DNA from: Deltaproteobacteria bacterium
GTDB lineage: Bacteria > Myxococcota > SpSt-1050
Assembly: GCA_026416535.1 (NCBI GenBank)
Contig: JAOAFA010000098.1
Location: forward strand, 1-64,000
Direction of reading: 5' to 3'
Length of the DNA: 64,000 nt
Shown: positions 47,901 to 56,875 of the stretch, in pieces
Position numbering within the stretch: the stretch's first letter is position 1
How the letters are laid out: each line of letters begins with the position of its first letter
Notes under the pieces: generated by a model
Seen by the model: the letters and a program-made list of their open reading frames with translations, nothing else
Database searches by the model: none
What the model was told of the DNA's origin: nothing
Translations under genes and position numbers: made by a program

Positions 47901-48554
47901 GACCTACGCCAAATAGAGGAATTAAAAAATATAATTGAAAACTTTGGTGAGATAAATCTCACTGCCATAACTGAATATGAAAATCTAAGCAAAAGAAGGG
48001 AATTCCTCCAAAGTAATTATGATGATTTAAGGAGGGCAATGGAAAATCTAAAAAGGGCGATTGCAAGAATTAATAGAATATCAAAAGAAAGATTCATCGA
48101 GACATTCAATAAAATAAATGAGAAGCTTGTTGAGGTCGCCCCCGCACTTATGACAGGTGGCAAAATCTCTCTAAAACTTACAGATGAAAATAATTTACTT
48201 GAAAGTGGTGTCGATATAATCGTAAATCCTAAAGGCAAGAAGTTATTGTCAATTGATATGTTATCTGGGGGTGAAAAGGCACTTGTTGGTTTATCTGTAA
48301 TATTCGCAATCTATAAGATCAAACCATCACCCTTCTGTGTCTTGGATGAGGTAGATGCCCCATTAGACGAAGCAAACACTGGAAGATTTATAACTTTTAT
48401 CAAAGAACTCTCAAAAAATAATCGTTTTATGATAATTACTCATAACAAGAGGACAATGGAGGCGGCGAATCAGCTCTATGGTATTACAATGCAGGAACCA
48501 GGTATATCAAAGGCAATACCACTAACCCTAGATCAAATATTCAATGAACAATAA
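44970..48554 (+). CDS. smc: Chromosome segregation protein SMC
   Basis: The 1194-residue ATPase organises and segregates the chromosome. It has Walker A '[20 protein letters not shown]' (about 30-50), long coiled coils (about 170-500 and 680-1020), a hinge (about 515-670, with Gly-rich '[10 protein letters not shown]' and '[13 protein letters not shown]'), signature '[12 protein letters not shown]' and Walker B '[16 protein letters not shown]'. The length is normal. GAGG sits 4 nt before the ATG. ScpA/ScpB are not nearby. The 3' end overlaps the convergent amylase by 14 bp. Confidence 0.97.
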   Translation: [1194 protein letters not shown]

Positions 48555-49935
48555 GACGTTCTACCCCATTAGGATTAACCTTTAGCAGTTCAAAATCAAG
48601 AGATCTAATTATAATTGACTTCCCTAATACTTCCTTAGATCTCTCAACATCTTCACAATTAACAAGTAACATAATTTCACCAAACGAATTTTTTAAAACT
48701 ATTGTTAAGATACCCTCTATATATTCTGCCTTAAAGTTTCCACTAAGAATTCCCATTTTCTTATAATGTATTAACTTTCTGTAAAATTCCCTAATACCTT
48801 TTATTTTTTCAGTAAATTCCATATCCCTCCGATTATCAATCCCTTTGCCTACTCTCAATCCATTTTCTTCTCCATAATATATAAGAGGAATACCTCCACA
48901 TACGAACTGCAAAATTGCCATTATCCTAAGTAGATTTGTCTCTACATCTTTATCATTTATCTCGAAATGTGTCATAATTCCATCTAAATCATGATTATTT
49001 AAAAACACTATGTAATTTTTTTCAGCCACACTATATCTTTTATTCAAATAAGAGACAAAGACCTCTGCACGCATTGCCTTTCTTAAAAAACCTGATAGAT
49101 AATCTCTAAATTCAAAATCAAATAAGAAATCAACACTGTAATCTGAGAAGATAGAAGTCCACCTTATATCCGCAGATGAGCCCCAATATTCACCAATTAA
49201 TACAATGTCAGGATTGATCTTCCTCAATTCCTCTTTAATATCTCTAACAACAACATTATCCACATGCCGCATGGCATCTATCCTCAAACCATCAAAACGT
49301 ACTCGCTTCATTAATTCTTTATATACCTTTATCAAAAAACTTCTTACATCACTCCTTTCTGTCTTAAAATCCGGCAAACCAAATAGACATTGTTTCAATT
49401 CATCATTATCAATACAGCCTCCGAATCTAATTGACCTTACCCAGAGCGTATTTCTCTCCCATATAGATTTATAACCAGCATGATTAATTACTATGTCCTG
49501 AATATATGAAATCCCTACCCTATGTAGTTCCTCTGATACTTTCGACATTATCTTAAAATCCCCAAAATGTTCCTCAATTCTATCAAAGTTTTCCGGCCAA
49601 TAGCCGTGATACCCATAGTGTTTATAGCCTTGATAATCAACATAGCTTTTAACATTGTCTAAAATTGGTGATATAATAACTGAATTGACTCCCAGCTCCT
49701 TAAGGTAACCTATTTTCTCGTATATACCCTTTAAATCCCCCCCATGATAACCATAAGGGTTGCTTTTATCAACCATATAATTATTCGTTTTATCTCCATC
49801 ATAAAATCTATCAATTAAAATTTGGTAAAAAACTGGGTGCCCACCTCTCAAGGTATGATAAAAGCCCTCCTGTCTATAATAACAGCCAATACTTGATATA
49901 AATAAACAAAAAAGAAAAATGGCTTTATTCACCAT
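48541..49935 (-). CDS. GH13 alpha-amylase-family lipoprotein
   Basis: The 464-residue precursor has lipobox 'ISSIGCYY', placing a starch-type glycosidase on the membrane surface. GH13 motifs in order are: 'YHGGDLKGIYEKIGYLKELG', region I 'QDIVINHAG', region II 'GLRIDAMRH' (nucleophile Asp), region III 'LIGEYWG' (acid/base Glu) and region IV 'FLNNHDLD' (transition-state Asp). All catalytic residues are present. The track uses a TTG; the ATG two codons later (49935) lies within the end of the upstream gene, indicating coupling. Confidence 0.88.
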   Translation of the reverse strand: MVNKAIFLFCLFISSIGCYYRQEGFYHTLRGGHPVFYQILIDRFYDGDKTNNYMVDKSNPYGYHGGDLKGIYEKIGYLKELGVNSVIISPILDNVKSYVDYQGYKHYGYHGYWPENFDRIEEHFGDFKIMSKVSEELHRVGISYIQDIVINHAGYKSIWERNTLWVRSIRFGGCIDNDELKQCLFGLPDFKTERSDVRSFLIKVYKELMKRVRFDGLRIDAMRHVDNVVVRDIKEELRKINPDIVLIGEYWGSSADIRWTSIFSDYSVDFLFDFEFRDYLSGFLRKAMRAEVFVSYLNKRYSVAEKNYIVFLNNHDLDGIMTHFEINDKDVETNLLRIMAILQFVCGGIPLIYYGEENGLRVGKGIDNRRDMEFTEKIKGIREFYRKLIHYKKMGILSGNFKAEYIEGILTIVLKNSFGEIMLLVNCEDVERSKEVLGKSIIIRSLDFELLKVNPNGVERLIVH

Positions 49936-50338
49936 AATCAATTAAAACTGGGTAGGAAAAAAGCAAAAAAGTCCGTTTGTTGTCGATTCTCTTCTTACAC
50001 TCAATAAGCTTTTCAAAGCGAAATTTAGAACCTACTATATTTTCGGGCAGATCACCAAAAGCCTCCCTAACTGATTCAGTCACTATCACAAAATCCTCAT
50101 TATCTAATCCAGATAAATATATCAAGAATCCATGATTTATACAATCTATCCTTCTATCTGAGATGATATCAAGAAATTTCACTTCCCCATTAAGCGGCCC
50201 CACTATCTTACCCATGTATTTATTTCTTCTTTCAAGAATCGAGTCTCCCTTATCCACACGGTATAAATAGGCAAGTAACAAAATACCGCCCAATCCAGCT
50301 ATTAATATAATGATATCTTTGAGAATGTTTTTACTCAT
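49925..50338 (-). CDS. Small single-pass membrane protein, unknown function
   Basis: The 137-residue protein has an N-terminal TM segment ('DIIILIAGLGGILLLAYLY') and a soluble domain of about 110 residues with no recognised family. It overlaps the CDF transporter stop by 4 bp at its start and the amylase start by 11 bp at its end, so it is clearly part of this operon. No function is suggested by the sequence. Confidence 0.55.
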   Translation of the reverse strand: MSKNILKDIIILIAGLGGILLLAYLYRVDKGDSILERRNKYMGKIVGPLNGEVKFLDIISDRRIDCINHGFLIYLSGLDNEDFVIVTESVREAFGDLPENIVGSKFRFEKLIECKKRIDNKRTFLLFSYPVLIDYGE

Positions 50339-51237
50339 CTACAACTTAAGAGACTCTCAGTCTCAACCTGGATAGTTGTATGTTTTATATTGTATTTTTC
50401 TTTTAATAGCAACGATACGTTGCTAATGATTTTATCAGACTCAGCAAGTAAGCTCCTATCTGTTACAATATGAGCTGTAAATATGTATATCCCAGATGAG
50501 ATGCTCCAGATATGGACATCATGAATGTCTTTAATACCTTCAATATTTGTCTTAATATCAAGTATTATCTCATTGATTTTTAAATCAGATGGCACAGACT
50601 CCATAAGAATATCGGTAGCACTCTTAACAAGCTTTATTGCATTAAACAAAATAACACCGCCTATTACTACGCTTAATATAGAATCTATAAACATAATGCC
50701 TGTAAAAATAATCAATATAGCTCCAATCACTACTCCAAAGGAAAAGATCGTATCTCCAACAATGTGAAATAGCGCAGCCCTCACATTTAAATTTGAGATA
50801 TAGTTCCTTAGGAGTAATAAGCCTATAATATTCGCAATCAAACCTACACTAGATATTACAAACATCATCACTCCATCAATCTGTACAGGGTCATTATACC
50901 TCTTGATTGCACTATAAATTATGTAAAGCGATAGTAATATTAAAAAGCCGCTATTTATTAGAGATGCTAAAATCTCTGCTCTAAAATAACCATAAGTCTT
51001 ATTAGAATCCGCTTTTTGTCCTGAGATAAGAAAAGCAAAATAACATATAAATAAGGTAGCAGAATCTGTAAGCATATGCCCAGCATCTGCAATAAGCGCA
51101 TTACTCTTGGCAATTATACCTCCTATAAATTCAATAAAACATATTGAAATTGTCAAAATAATCGTCCAAAATATCCTTTTTTGTCCCCTCTTATTCCCTG
51201 AAATCTCATCTTCAATTATGTAACACCTATACTTCAT
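50335..51237 (-). CDS. Cation diffusion facilitator family metal exporter
   Basis: The 300-residue inner-membrane protein has six TM helices and the CDF metal site HxxxD in 'ALIADAGHMLTDSATL' and 'ALFHIVGDTIFSFG', plus a cytoplasmic C-terminal domain ('DVHIWSISSGIYIFTAHIV'). It exports Zn2+ or related divalent ions in exchange for protons; the metal cannot be decided. A His-rich loop is absent. It starts 6 bp after metH. Confidence 0.9.
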   Translation of the reverse strand: MKYRCYIIEDEISGNKRGQKRIFWTIILTISICFIEFIGGIIAKSNALIADAGHMLTDSATLFICYFAFLISGQKADSNKTYGYFRAEILASLINSGFLILLSLYIIYSAIKRYNDPVQIDGVMMFVISSVGLIANIIGLLLLRNYISNLNVRAALFHIVGDTIFSFGVVIGAILIIFTGIMFIDSILSVVIGGVILFNAIKLVKSATDILMESVPSDLKINEIILDIKTNIEGIKDIHDVHIWSISSGIYIFTAHIVTDRSLLAESDKIISNVSLLLKEKYNIKHTTIQVETESLLSCR

Positions 51238-51243
51238 TATTTA

Positions 51244-53631
51244 TTAGTTTTTCTTAAGTAATTTCTCTATTACAAAAACAGCCTCTATGGCATCTTTACC
51301 GTAATATGCCCCAATTTCTTTAGCAAATGAATCAGTTATTACTGCTCCTCCCACTACAACTGGTATATCTAATCCTACGTCATTCAAGAGTTCAATTACA
51401 TCTCTCATCTTCCACATTGTAGTCGTCATCAGTGCTGACAAACCTATTATATCTGCACATGCCTCCTTTGCAGACTCGACAATTTTTCTAGCATTGACAT
51501 TTTTACCTAAATCTATTACTTCAAAACCGTAATTTCTTAATACAGCTGACACGAGGTTTTTACCCAGGTCATGCATATCCCCCTCTACGGTAGCAATCAC
51601 TATCCTACCTCGTTTCTCAACATGTTCACCCTTTGCACTCTCCACTATTTTATTGAATGCTGATTGCGCCGCCTCAGCCGATAACATAACTTGTGGAAGA
51701 TATATCTGGTTCAACCTGAACTTGTCTCCGATCTCCTTCATCGTTTTCACTATCTCATCCAGGAGAACTTTAGGATCATTCTTATCTAATAATTTTTCTG
51801 TTACTTTTACAGCATCATCTTTATCACCCAATACTATAGCATTTGAAAGCCTTAAAAGGGGGGGTATTTCAGACTCAAGTGCAGATGCATCACTAGGTGT
51901 GCTTTTAACCTTTAAACTTATATATCTTGCAAAATTCTTATCATATCCCAATAATGAAGATGTTGCATATAAAGTCGCCATCACATTTTTATCAAGTGGA
52001 TCAATAATCGCAGCTCTAAGTCCAGCATATAGAGCAAGTGACAAAAAGGCTGAATTAACATAACTTCTCTTCGGAAGCCCGTAGCTTATATTACTTATTC
52101 CAAGAACTGTAAAACGACCTTTCATTTTAAACTCTCTTATAGCATACAATGTCTCCTCCATTTGTTCCAAAGAAGTAGCGGCAGATAATGTTAGAAAATC
52201 AAAAAGTATATCCTCTGTTTTAAAACCACATAAAGTGGCCCTCTCTAAAATTCTCTCAGCGATCTTTATTCTGTCTTTAGCCGTCTTTGGTATTCCATTT
52301 TCACTAATGGTTAAAACAACTAATGCTGCCCCATGTCTTTTTGCAAGTCTTAATCTAAATTCTAAGGAAGAATCATCTTTTATAGAGTTGACAAGTGCTC
52401 TACCTGAGACATACTTCAACGATTCCTGCAAAGCCAAGTCATCTACCGTATCAACAGATATTGGAACATCTAACTGTTCTAAAATTTTCCTTATTATACT
52501 CGGTAATACTTCACCCTCTTTGGCAACAGTACTCCCCGCGTTTACATCAATTACATCAGCACCTGCAGTTATTTGTTCCCTAGCCTCGTTTATAAATGAG
52601 GTATAATCTCCTCTCTTTAGCCCTTCAATTAAATGTTTCTTGTTTGTTGGATTTATTCTTTCACCAATTATTGCCGGGAAGGAACTTGGAGATATACTTA
52701 CTAAAGAACCCCTCGAAGCAAGCACAAGTTTGGGCTTATATGTTGTGTTACTAAATGGTATGGATTTTATTTTATCAATCTTGTCTTTTATTGCCAAAAT
52801 ATGTTCTGACGAGCTCCCACAGCATGCCCCAATCACTCTAACTCCACTATTAATAAGATTATTGACCTCAGACGCCATATCAGATGGGGTCTCATGATAA
52901 CAAACCATACCATTATTTATAATAGGTTTTCCTGCGTTCGGTAATGCAACTAATGGAACAGATGTAAACTCTCGCATCTCCGATATTACATTTGAAGTCC
53001 ATTTGGAACCTATCGAACAATTTACTCCTATTGCATCCACTTCGAGTTTAGATATGACCGAAGCCATTATCTGTGGTGTAGTGCCAAAAACAGTTCTCAT
53101 ATTCTCATCAAACGTCATCAAGGCCACAATAGGCTTTTTACTAACATCTCTTATAGCTATTATAGCCGTTTTCAACTCATAGAGATCAATAAAAGTCTCA
53201 AGCCAAAATATATCCACACCTTCACTCTCGTATATCTTTGCAATCTCATAATAATAGTTATATATCTCATCAAAAGTAGCACTACCAAAGGGCAACATTA
53301 GTTCTCCAGTTGGACCGATGGAGACTGCCAAATACCTCTTGTTACCTATTACTGTTCTACATATCTCAACACCTACCCTCGCAAGGTCAATTAATCTGCT
53401 CTCTAAGCCAAAATTCCTAAGTTTGGGTCTAATTGTATTGAACGTATTTGTCCTAATAATATCTGACCCCACACTAAAATAGCTTTTTATTACCCTCTTC
53501 ACTGGTTCAGGATTTTCAAGATTTAAGATATCAGGAATTGTATCAATTCTTACCCCAGCTCCAATAATGTTTGTAGCCATCGCTCCATCAGCTAGCAAAA
53601 TCCTTTCCTTTATGTCCCTCCTAAAATCCAC
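51244..53631 (-). CDS. metH: B12-dependent methionine synthase lacking the activation domain
   Basis: The 795-residue enzyme methylates homocysteine with methyl-tetrahydrofolate. The Hcy-binding domain (about 1-290) has zinc cysteines in 'GVNCSIGS' and 'GACCGSS'. A pterin-binding domain follows (about 310-570, 'GERINPTNKK', 'VIDVNAGS'), then the cobalamin cap and B12 domain with 'EGDMHDLGKNLV' (axial His). The AdoMet-binding reactivation domain is missing, as in many anaerobes. The track's TTG start overlaps the upstream gene; the GTG at 53631 has AGAGG 8 nt upstream. Confidence 0.92.
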   Translation of the reverse strand: MDFRRDIKERILLADGAMATNIIGAGVRIDTIPDILNLENPEPVKRVIKSYFSVGSDIIRTNTFNTIRPKLRNFGLESRLIDLARVGVEICRTVIGNKRYLAVSIGPTGELMLPFGSATFDEIYNYYYEIAKIYESEGVDIFWLETFIDLYELKTAIIAIRDVSKKPIVALMTFDENMRTVFGTTPQIMASVISKLEVDAIGVNCSIGSKWTSNVISEMREFTSVPLVALPNAGKPIINNGMVCYHETPSDMASEVNNLINSGVRVIGACCGSSSEHILAIKDKIDKIKSIPFSNTTYKPKLVLASRGSLVSISPSSFPAIIGERINPTNKKHLIEGLKRGDYTSFINEAREQITAGADVIDVNAGSTVAKEGEVLPSIIRKILEQLDVPISVDTVDDLALQESLKYVSGRALVNSIKDDSSLEFRLRLAKRHGAALVVLTISENGIPKTAKDRIKIAERILERATLCGFKTEDILFDFLTLSAATSLEQMEETLYAIREFKMKGRFTVLGISNISYGLPKRSYVNSAFLSLALYAGLRAAIIDPLDKNVMATLYATSSLLGYDKNFARYISLKVKSTPSDASALESEIPPLLRLSNAIVLGDKDDAVKVTEKLLDKNDPKVLLDEIVKTMKEIGDKFRLNQIYLPQVMLSAEAAQSAFNKIVESAKGEHVEKRGRIVIATVEGDMHDLGKNLVSAVLRNYGFEVIDLGKNVNARKIVESAKEACADIIGLSALMTTTMWKMRDVIELLNDVGLDIPVVVGGAVITDSFAKEIGAYYGKDAIEAVFVIEKLLKKN

Positions 53632-53644
53632 TACTAAACCTCTT

Positions 53645-54775
53645 TTATGGTAAGACTTCAAATAAAAACTCTATCTCATCTTCTGTTTGATAAAAATGAG
53701 GAGAGATTCTCAGATGATTGTTTCTTATTGAAACAATTATATTTTCAGCGAGTAGTTTTGAGACGAGCTCCTCGCAACTGAAATCTGGATGAGAAACAGC
53801 AATAATTCCCGCTCTCTCAGAATTACTCACGGGTCCAAAGATATGATACTTCCTTCTCTTAAGCTCTTCAAATATTATTTCAACATTTTTTGATAATAAT
53901 CTATAAATAGTATTGTTGCCAATATTTTCACGAAATTTAAGGGCTGCCCCAAGTCCAATAATACCTGCAAAGTTGGCATTATCACCTTCAAACTTTCTTG
54001 CAAAACCTTTAGATTCCATCTTGAAACCTTTTCTAGATTCCTCTTCTATGACAGACCTCCAACTAATCTCTTCATAGTTTACTTCATCTATTATATCTTT
54101 TCTAATATAAAGTATAGCAACACCCTGAGGACCAAAAAGCCATTTACTTGCAGCAGTTGACATAAAATCAACTTTAAATTTCTTTACATCTACCGGAATC
54201 GCACCCACACCTTGAATACCATCAATGTAGAAGAAGATCCCCTTTTTTCTGCACATCTCACCCACTTCCTCAACATAATTTCTAAAACCACTCCCATATT
54301 CTACAAGTGAAAGAGCTATTATCTTCGTCCTTGGATCAATAGATTTTTCAATATCCTTTGGGTCTATCCTACCATCTTTTGCACCTACGAACTTGATCTC
54401 TACACCTTTGGGAGTCATAGCCATCCAAGGGTAGATATTTGCTGGAAATTCTACATCAGCAGTTAAAATCCTTTCACCTCTTTTGAATCTTAGTCCCTTA
54501 CAAATAATAGAAATTGCTTGTGAAGTACTTTTTATAAAAGCTATCTCTTCAGGATCAGCATTTATCAGCCTCGCATACATCTCACGAGTTTTCTCTACTT
54601 GTCGAATCCACTTACGCTCATGCATATTACCATGATTCATGATATCCTCAATAAACTCTCTAATTGCCTCTACAACATCTATGGGCATGGGAGACGTACT
54701 TGCATGATTAAAAAATTTATGATGGGTGGTTATAGGAAAATGTTTTCTAATATCTGTTATATCAATCTTACTCAT
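53645..54775 (-). CDS. Class V aminotransferase-fold PLP enzyme
   Basis: The 376-residue fold-type I PLP enzyme resembles cysteine desulfurase / isopenicillin-N epimerase-like proteins. The Schiff-base Lys lies in 'STAASKWLFGPQGVAILY', the PLP-binding Asp in 'IFFYIDGIQGVGAIPVD', and the C-terminal 'VSIRNNHLRISPHFYQTEDEI' is typical. The SufS-type catalytic Cys loop is not visible, so desulfurase activity is uncertain. It lies 13 bp before metH, suggesting an amino-acid or sulfur role. Confidence 0.8.
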   Translation of the reverse strand: MSKIDITDIRKHFPITTHHKFFNHASTSPMPIDVVEAIREFIEDIMNHGNMHERKWIRQVEKTREMYARLINADPEEIAFIKSTSQAISIICKGLRFKRGERILTADVEFPANIYPWMAMTPKGVEIKFVGAKDGRIDPKDIEKSIDPRTKIIALSLVEYGSGFRNYVEEVGEMCRKKGIFFYIDGIQGVGAIPVDVKKFKVDFMSTAASKWLFGPQGVAILYIRKDIIDEVNYEEISWRSVIEEESRKGFKMESKGFARKFEGDNANFAGIIGLGAALKFRENIGNNTIYRLLSKNVEIIFEELKRRKYHIFGPVSNSERAGIIAVSHPDFSCEELVSKLLAENIIVSIRNNHLRISPHFYQTEDEIEFLFEVLP

Positions 54776-54856
54776 ATTATAAAAAATACTCTCTTTCCAC
54801 TATGAGCCATGTGAGATTAATAACAAATATACATTTCTTTTGCAATGGAGATCTAC

Positions 54857-56104
54857 TTAATGCTTAAACAAACGTTGCCCTGTAAAAACCATTGTTACAC
54901 CAGCCTCATTACATGCTTCTATTACCTGATAATCGTTAACAGAACCACCGGGTTGAATTACCGCTGTTATCCCCTCCTTTATCCCTACATCCACTCCGTC
55001 TCTAAAAGGGAAAAATCCATCTGAAACCATTACAGCACCTATAAGCCCCCCTTTTTTCTCCCTTACTTCTTCCTCAATTGCCCTCTTCTTGGACTCATCT
55101 TTTAAATCATAAAGTGAAATACCATACCTTTCAAAACAAATCTTATCAGCAAGTTTTGTATATGCCTTATACCTAGCAATCTCTGCAACCCCTACCCTAT
55201 CCTGTTCACCCGTGCCAATTCCCACAGTGCACTCATCCTTTACATAAATAACGGAATTAGAAGTTACCCCTGACTCCACAAACCACCCAAAAAGCATATC
55301 TCTGTACTCCCTCTCTGTTGGTTCCCTGTTGATACGATACTTCTTGCCACCAAACTCTGCTTCAGCAATCTTAAGATCATCTCTGCCTCTTATAGAAATA
55401 ATTTGAGAACGCTGAATTATAAGACTACCATCCATCAGAGATTTAAAATCAATAAAAGGAGTTACTATATACTTTTTAAGGTTATCCATGTTCCTTATTC
55501 GCATAATTCTAAGATTCTTCCTCTTAGTCAAAATATCTATAGCTCCATCTCCAAATTCTGGTGCGGCTACAACCTCCAAATATTTATCAGAAATTAATTC
55601 TGCCGCTATTTTATCTATCTCCCTATTGACTACCAACACCCCTCCAAAAGCCGCAATTCTATCACTAAAATATGCTCTTAGAAACGCATCATAGATATTA
55701 TCTGCTGACGCAACCCCACTTGGATTATTGTGTTTCATAATTGCAGCAGAAGGTTTATCAGATAGAAACTTCAATATATTAAGAGCATTATCAACATCAG
55801 TTAGGTTAATTTTACCAGGGTGTTTGCCAAATTGAATCAGCTCTGCCTCCGGAAGCAATGATAATTCGGGTCCAACATACTCGATATCTGCTATAACAAG
55901 ATTCCCATTAACAAGCCTATAAAACGCTGCCTCCTGATCTGGGTTCTCTCCATACCTAAGTCCTCTCAATTCACCCTCAACTACCCAATTAACTTTTTCA
56001 TACACCAATGTCTGCACCTTATTTTCAAACTCAAAATCTATCTTAATCCTCCTAGGGAAATTATCTCGCACAATCCTATGATACATCTCTTTAATATTTA
56101 TCAT
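54857..56104 (-). CDS. purH: AICAR formyltransferase (stand-alone PurH C-terminal half)
   Basis: The 415-residue protein corresponds to the AICAR transformylase domain of PurH, which formylates AICAR with 10-formyl-THF in purine synthesis. It shows 'GLRYGENPDQEAAFYRL', 'AAIMKHNNPSGVAS', 'SDRIAAFGGVLVVNREID', 'DGFFPFRDGVDVG' and 'AVIQPGGSVNDYQVIEACNEAGVTMVFTGQR'. It has its own strong AAAGGAGG before the ATG at 56104, 13 bp after the IMP cyclohydrolase stop, so it is a separate gene and not a frameshift. Confidence 0.92.
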   Translation of the reverse strand: MINIKEMYHRIVRDNFPRRIKIDFEFENKVQTLVYEKVNWVVEGELRGLRYGENPDQEAAFYRLVNGNLVIADIEYVGPELSLLPEAELIQFGKHPGKINLTDVDNALNILKFLSDKPSAAIMKHNNPSGVASADNIYDAFLRAYFSDRIAAFGGVLVVNREIDKIAAELISDKYLEVVAAPEFGDGAIDILTKRKNLRIMRIRNMDNLKKYIVTPFIDFKSLMDGSLIIQRSQIISIRGRDDLKIAEAEFGGKKYRINREPTEREYRDMLFGWFVESGVTSNSVIYVKDECTVGIGTGEQDRVGVAEIARYKAYTKLADKICFERYGISLYDLKDESKKRAIEEEVREKKGGLIGAVMVSDGFFPFRDGVDVGIKEGITAVIQPGGSVNDYQVIEACNEAGVTMVFTGQRLFKH

Positions 56105-56117
56105 ATCACAACCTCCT

Positions 56118-56798
56118 TTATTTCTGATCCACAAAATTATAACACACCAGATCTTTCTCTGATTTCATTGCCAGGTACTCACTTATCCATTTATCATACT
56201 CAGCAGTTCTATAAAATGCTTTTTTCGCAAGCTCAAATCTATCTTTTAATGTTAATGCCCCATTACCCTTAATCAATTTCTGAATAATACTTTCATAATC
56301 ATTTGGATCAACTACAACCGCTACCCTTAAATAGTTCTTCGCAGCGGCTCGTATCATCGTAGGACCTCCTATATCAATATTTGCCCTTGCCTCTTCAATG
56401 GTGGAGCCATCTTTTGAAATCACCTTTTCAAAAGGATATAGATTGACAACCACCATATCAAAACGCACTGATCCGGTTCTTTTCAAATCCTCCTCATGAT
56501 ACGGATTATACCTTTCAGTCAGTATCCCCAAATATACTTTAAAATCTAATGTCTTAACTAATCCTCCTTGAGTTTCGGGCTGTTTTGTATATTCTGAAAT
56601 CTGAATAAGCCTCTTTCGGTCATCTACAATCCCCTTTAAATACTCAAATGTTCCACCTGTAGAATAAATAGTTATATCTGGAATAACATTTAAAAGTCCT
56701 CCAACAAAATCGTCTAAATTATCTTTGTTAGAAACACTTATAATCACATTCTTAATTTTCACCATATTATCAATTTCTCTCACAATATTGATACCCAT
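56118..56798 (-). CDS. purH: IMP cyclohydrolase (stand-alone PurH N-terminal half)
   Basis: The 226-residue MGS-like protein closes FAICAR to IMP, the last step of purine synthesis. It has 'VIISVSNKDNLDDFVGGL', 'ITIYSTGGTFEYL', 'DMVVVNLYPFEKVI' and 'EEARANIDIGGPTMIRAAAKN'. It ends before the formyltransferase domain that follows as a separate gene. AGGAGG lies 7 nt before the ATG at 56798. It starts 77 bp after the transglycosylase gene. Confidence 0.92.
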   Translation of the reverse strand: MGINIVREIDNMVKIKNVIISVSNKDNLDDFVGGLLNVIPDITIYSTGGTFEYLKGIVDDRKRLIQISEYTKQPETQGGLVKTLDFKVYLGILTERYNPYHEEDLKRTGSVRFDMVVVNLYPFEKVISKDGSTIEEARANIDIGGPTMIRAAAKNYLRVAVVVDPNDYESIIQKLIKGNGALTLKDRFELAKKAFYRTAEYDKWISEYLAMKSEKDLVCYNFVDQK

Positions 56799-56875
56799 TA
56801 TTTAACCTCCTAGAGAAACATTAATATAAACACTATTACTCAATAATCATCAGCAATTCGAGGCACCTTAAATAT

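Noticed and set aside
51244-53661. metH as a truncated pseudogene
   Set aside because: All three catalytic domains are intact and the next gene follows after 6 bp; the short form is known in anaerobes.
54857-56798. purH as a frameshifted bifunctional gene
   Set aside because: The second half has its own AAAGGAGG and ATG, and both halves are complete domains, so fission is more likely than a sequencing error.
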